This document shows, in pieces, positions 5,377-6,351 of a DNA stretch of 6,351 nucleotides. The translations under genes were made by a program, and so were the position numbers. The notes under the pieces are model-generated. The model ran no database searches, was not told the origin of the DNA, and saw nothing but the letters and a program-made list of their open reading frames with translations. Numbering within the stretch: position 1 is the stretch's first letter; every line of letters starts with the position of its first letter. Source of the stretch: Oligoflexia bacterium (lineage in GTDB: Bacteria; Bdellovibrionota; UBA1018). The DNA lies in NCBI GenBank assembly GCA_903854365.1, contig CAINWE010000207.1, positions 1-6,351 of the forward strand, given 5' to 3'.

Positions 5377-6351
5377 ATGAGTAAAAAGGGGCCAACAGAC
5401 AGTGATGCAGCCAAGAAACCCCTTCAATTTCGAAAAGATATCGCGGGACTCAGGGGGTTTGCAGTTCTGCTTGTTGTATTTGCACATTTTAAAATCCCAG
5501 GCTTTGATTCCGGATTTGTTGGCGTAGATATCTTTTTCGTAATTTCAGGATTTTTGATTACAAAGCTTATGGCTCGAGAATATGAACTCAACTCTGAGGG
5601 AGCTAATGGTTGGGGTTGGATTTCCTTATCAAATTTCTATTTGCGCCGAATTCGTCGAATATTTCCCGCTGCTATTACGGTAATTACAGTTACGGTTCTA
5701 TTTAGTACATTCCAATTAAATTCGGTGAGAGTTTCGCAGATTCAGAATGATGCTTTATGGGCTGCAGCATCATTAGCAAACATTAACTTTATGCATCAAT
5801 CCACAAATTATTTTTTTGAAGGTCTGGCAACATCCCCTCTACTACATTACTGGTCTTTAGGAGTAGAGGAGCAGTTTTATTTGATCTGGCCACTTATCTT
5901 TTTAGGTGCAGTTAGCTTTCATGGAATAAAAATTATGGGTCGTAAGTATTCTTGGAAAGAACGCTTAATTAAAGTCTCACTCATAGTTTCTCTAGTCTCA
6001 TTCTTGATAATGATTATTGGATTCAAAGTTAGCCCGAATTCAGTCTATTTTTCTCCTCTGGCACGCGCCTGGGACTTAGGTTTGGGAGCTTTTTTTGGAC
6101 TGCTCAGTAGTCCCAGCAATTCAGATGAGAGCTCAAAACGTATTTTGCGATTTTTCCGAATGATTTCAATGTTTGGGCTAGGGCTCTCTTTAATATTTGT
6201 GAAGGATACCAACTTTGGTTTTACTCTGATTCTTCCCGTACTTTCAAGCGGTTATCTAATTTGGTCTAACCAGGATGTTCAAATTAATGACATTCCTACG
6301 CGAATTTTTAATACCAAGATTCTGAACTATATCGGTAAAATCTCATTTTCA
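5377..6351 (+). CDS. AT3-family membrane O-acyltransferase (OafA/YrhL type), 3' end cut
   Basis: The frame from ATG 5377 is open to the window end, giving 325 residues. AT3 proteins move acyl groups, usually acetyl, onto cell-surface sugars across the membrane. The start matches the family closely: FRKDIAGLRGFAVLLVVFAH (18-37) holds the R-X10-H motif, R26 and H37. GFVGVDIFFVISGFLIT (46-62) is the hallmark second segment. FYLRRIRRIFPA (87-98) carries the RxxR motif before the third segment. LHYWSLGVEEQFYLIWPL (156-173) follows as expected. Further membrane segments lie near 200-220, 228-247, 265-277 and 284-305. The closeness to proteins with a C-terminal SGNH domain suggests a full length above 600 residues, but that part lies outside the window. 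It follows the nuclease remnant by 30 bp and likely has its own promoter. O-acetylation of the glycan made by neighbouring genes is inferred. Confidence 0.93.
   Translation, partial: MSKKGPTDSDAAKKPLQFRKDIAGLRGFAVLLVVFAHFKIPGFDSGFVGVDIFFVISGFLITKLMAREYELNSEGANGWGWISLSNFYLRRIRRIFPAAITVITVTVLFSTFQLNSVRVSQIQNDALWAAASLANINFMHQSTNYFFEGLATSPLLHYWSLGVEEQFYLIWPLIFLGAVSFHGIKIMGRKYSWKERLIKVSLIVSLVSFLIMIIGFKVSPNSVYFSPLARAWDLGLGAFFGLLSSPSNSDESSKRILRFFRMISMFGLGLSLIFVKDTNFGFTLILPVLSSGYLIWSNQDVQINDIPTRIFNTKILNYIGKISFS

Overview
The window is a piece of a surface-polysaccharide (O-antigen, capsule or exopolysaccharide type) locus from a low-to-medium GC bacterium. By eye most genes are near 40% GC, and one gene is clearly more AT-rich. 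A secreted DUF1524-type HNH nuclease remnant beside sugar-modifying genes, and weak or absent Shine-Dalgarno sequences at several starts, recall small-genome freshwater Actinobacteria. That assignment is an inference from remembered family patterns and is only moderately supported.

Layout. Positions 1-2335 hold two overlapping minus-strand genes: a multi-spanning O-antigen polymerase/ligase-like protein (1088-2335), then a GT4-like glycosyltransferase (1-1095, cut by the window edge). Positions 2336-2856 have no convincing intact gene but carry a possible decayed plus-strand frame. A plus-strand FkbM-family methyltransferase (2857-3579) stands alone and is AT-rich. Positions 3580-4031 lie between convergent genes and hold a second possible remnant, on the minus strand. 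A minus-strand class I SAM methyltransferase with an altered motif I follows (4032-4757). Positions 4758-4852 form a short divergent spacer. Positions 4853-5346 are a multiply broken secreted nuclease gene. A large AT3-type membrane acyltransferase (5377-6351) runs off the right edge.

How the parts fit. A polymerase/ligase, a glycosyltransferase, two possible sugar-methylating enzymes and a sugar O-acyltransferase are the usual inventory for building and decorating a cell-surface glycan. Mixed orientations, differing base composition, gene remnants in both long gaps and a nuclease pseudogene suggest a fast-turnover region assembled from pieces. I did not find a mobile element, RNA gene or CRISPR array.

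The strongest unexpected result is the nuclease remnant at 4853-5346. Its history can be reconstructed: an apparent internal deletion, two in-frame nonsense codons and a 14-bp tandem duplication. Removing one duplicate copy restores the family-like C-terminus.
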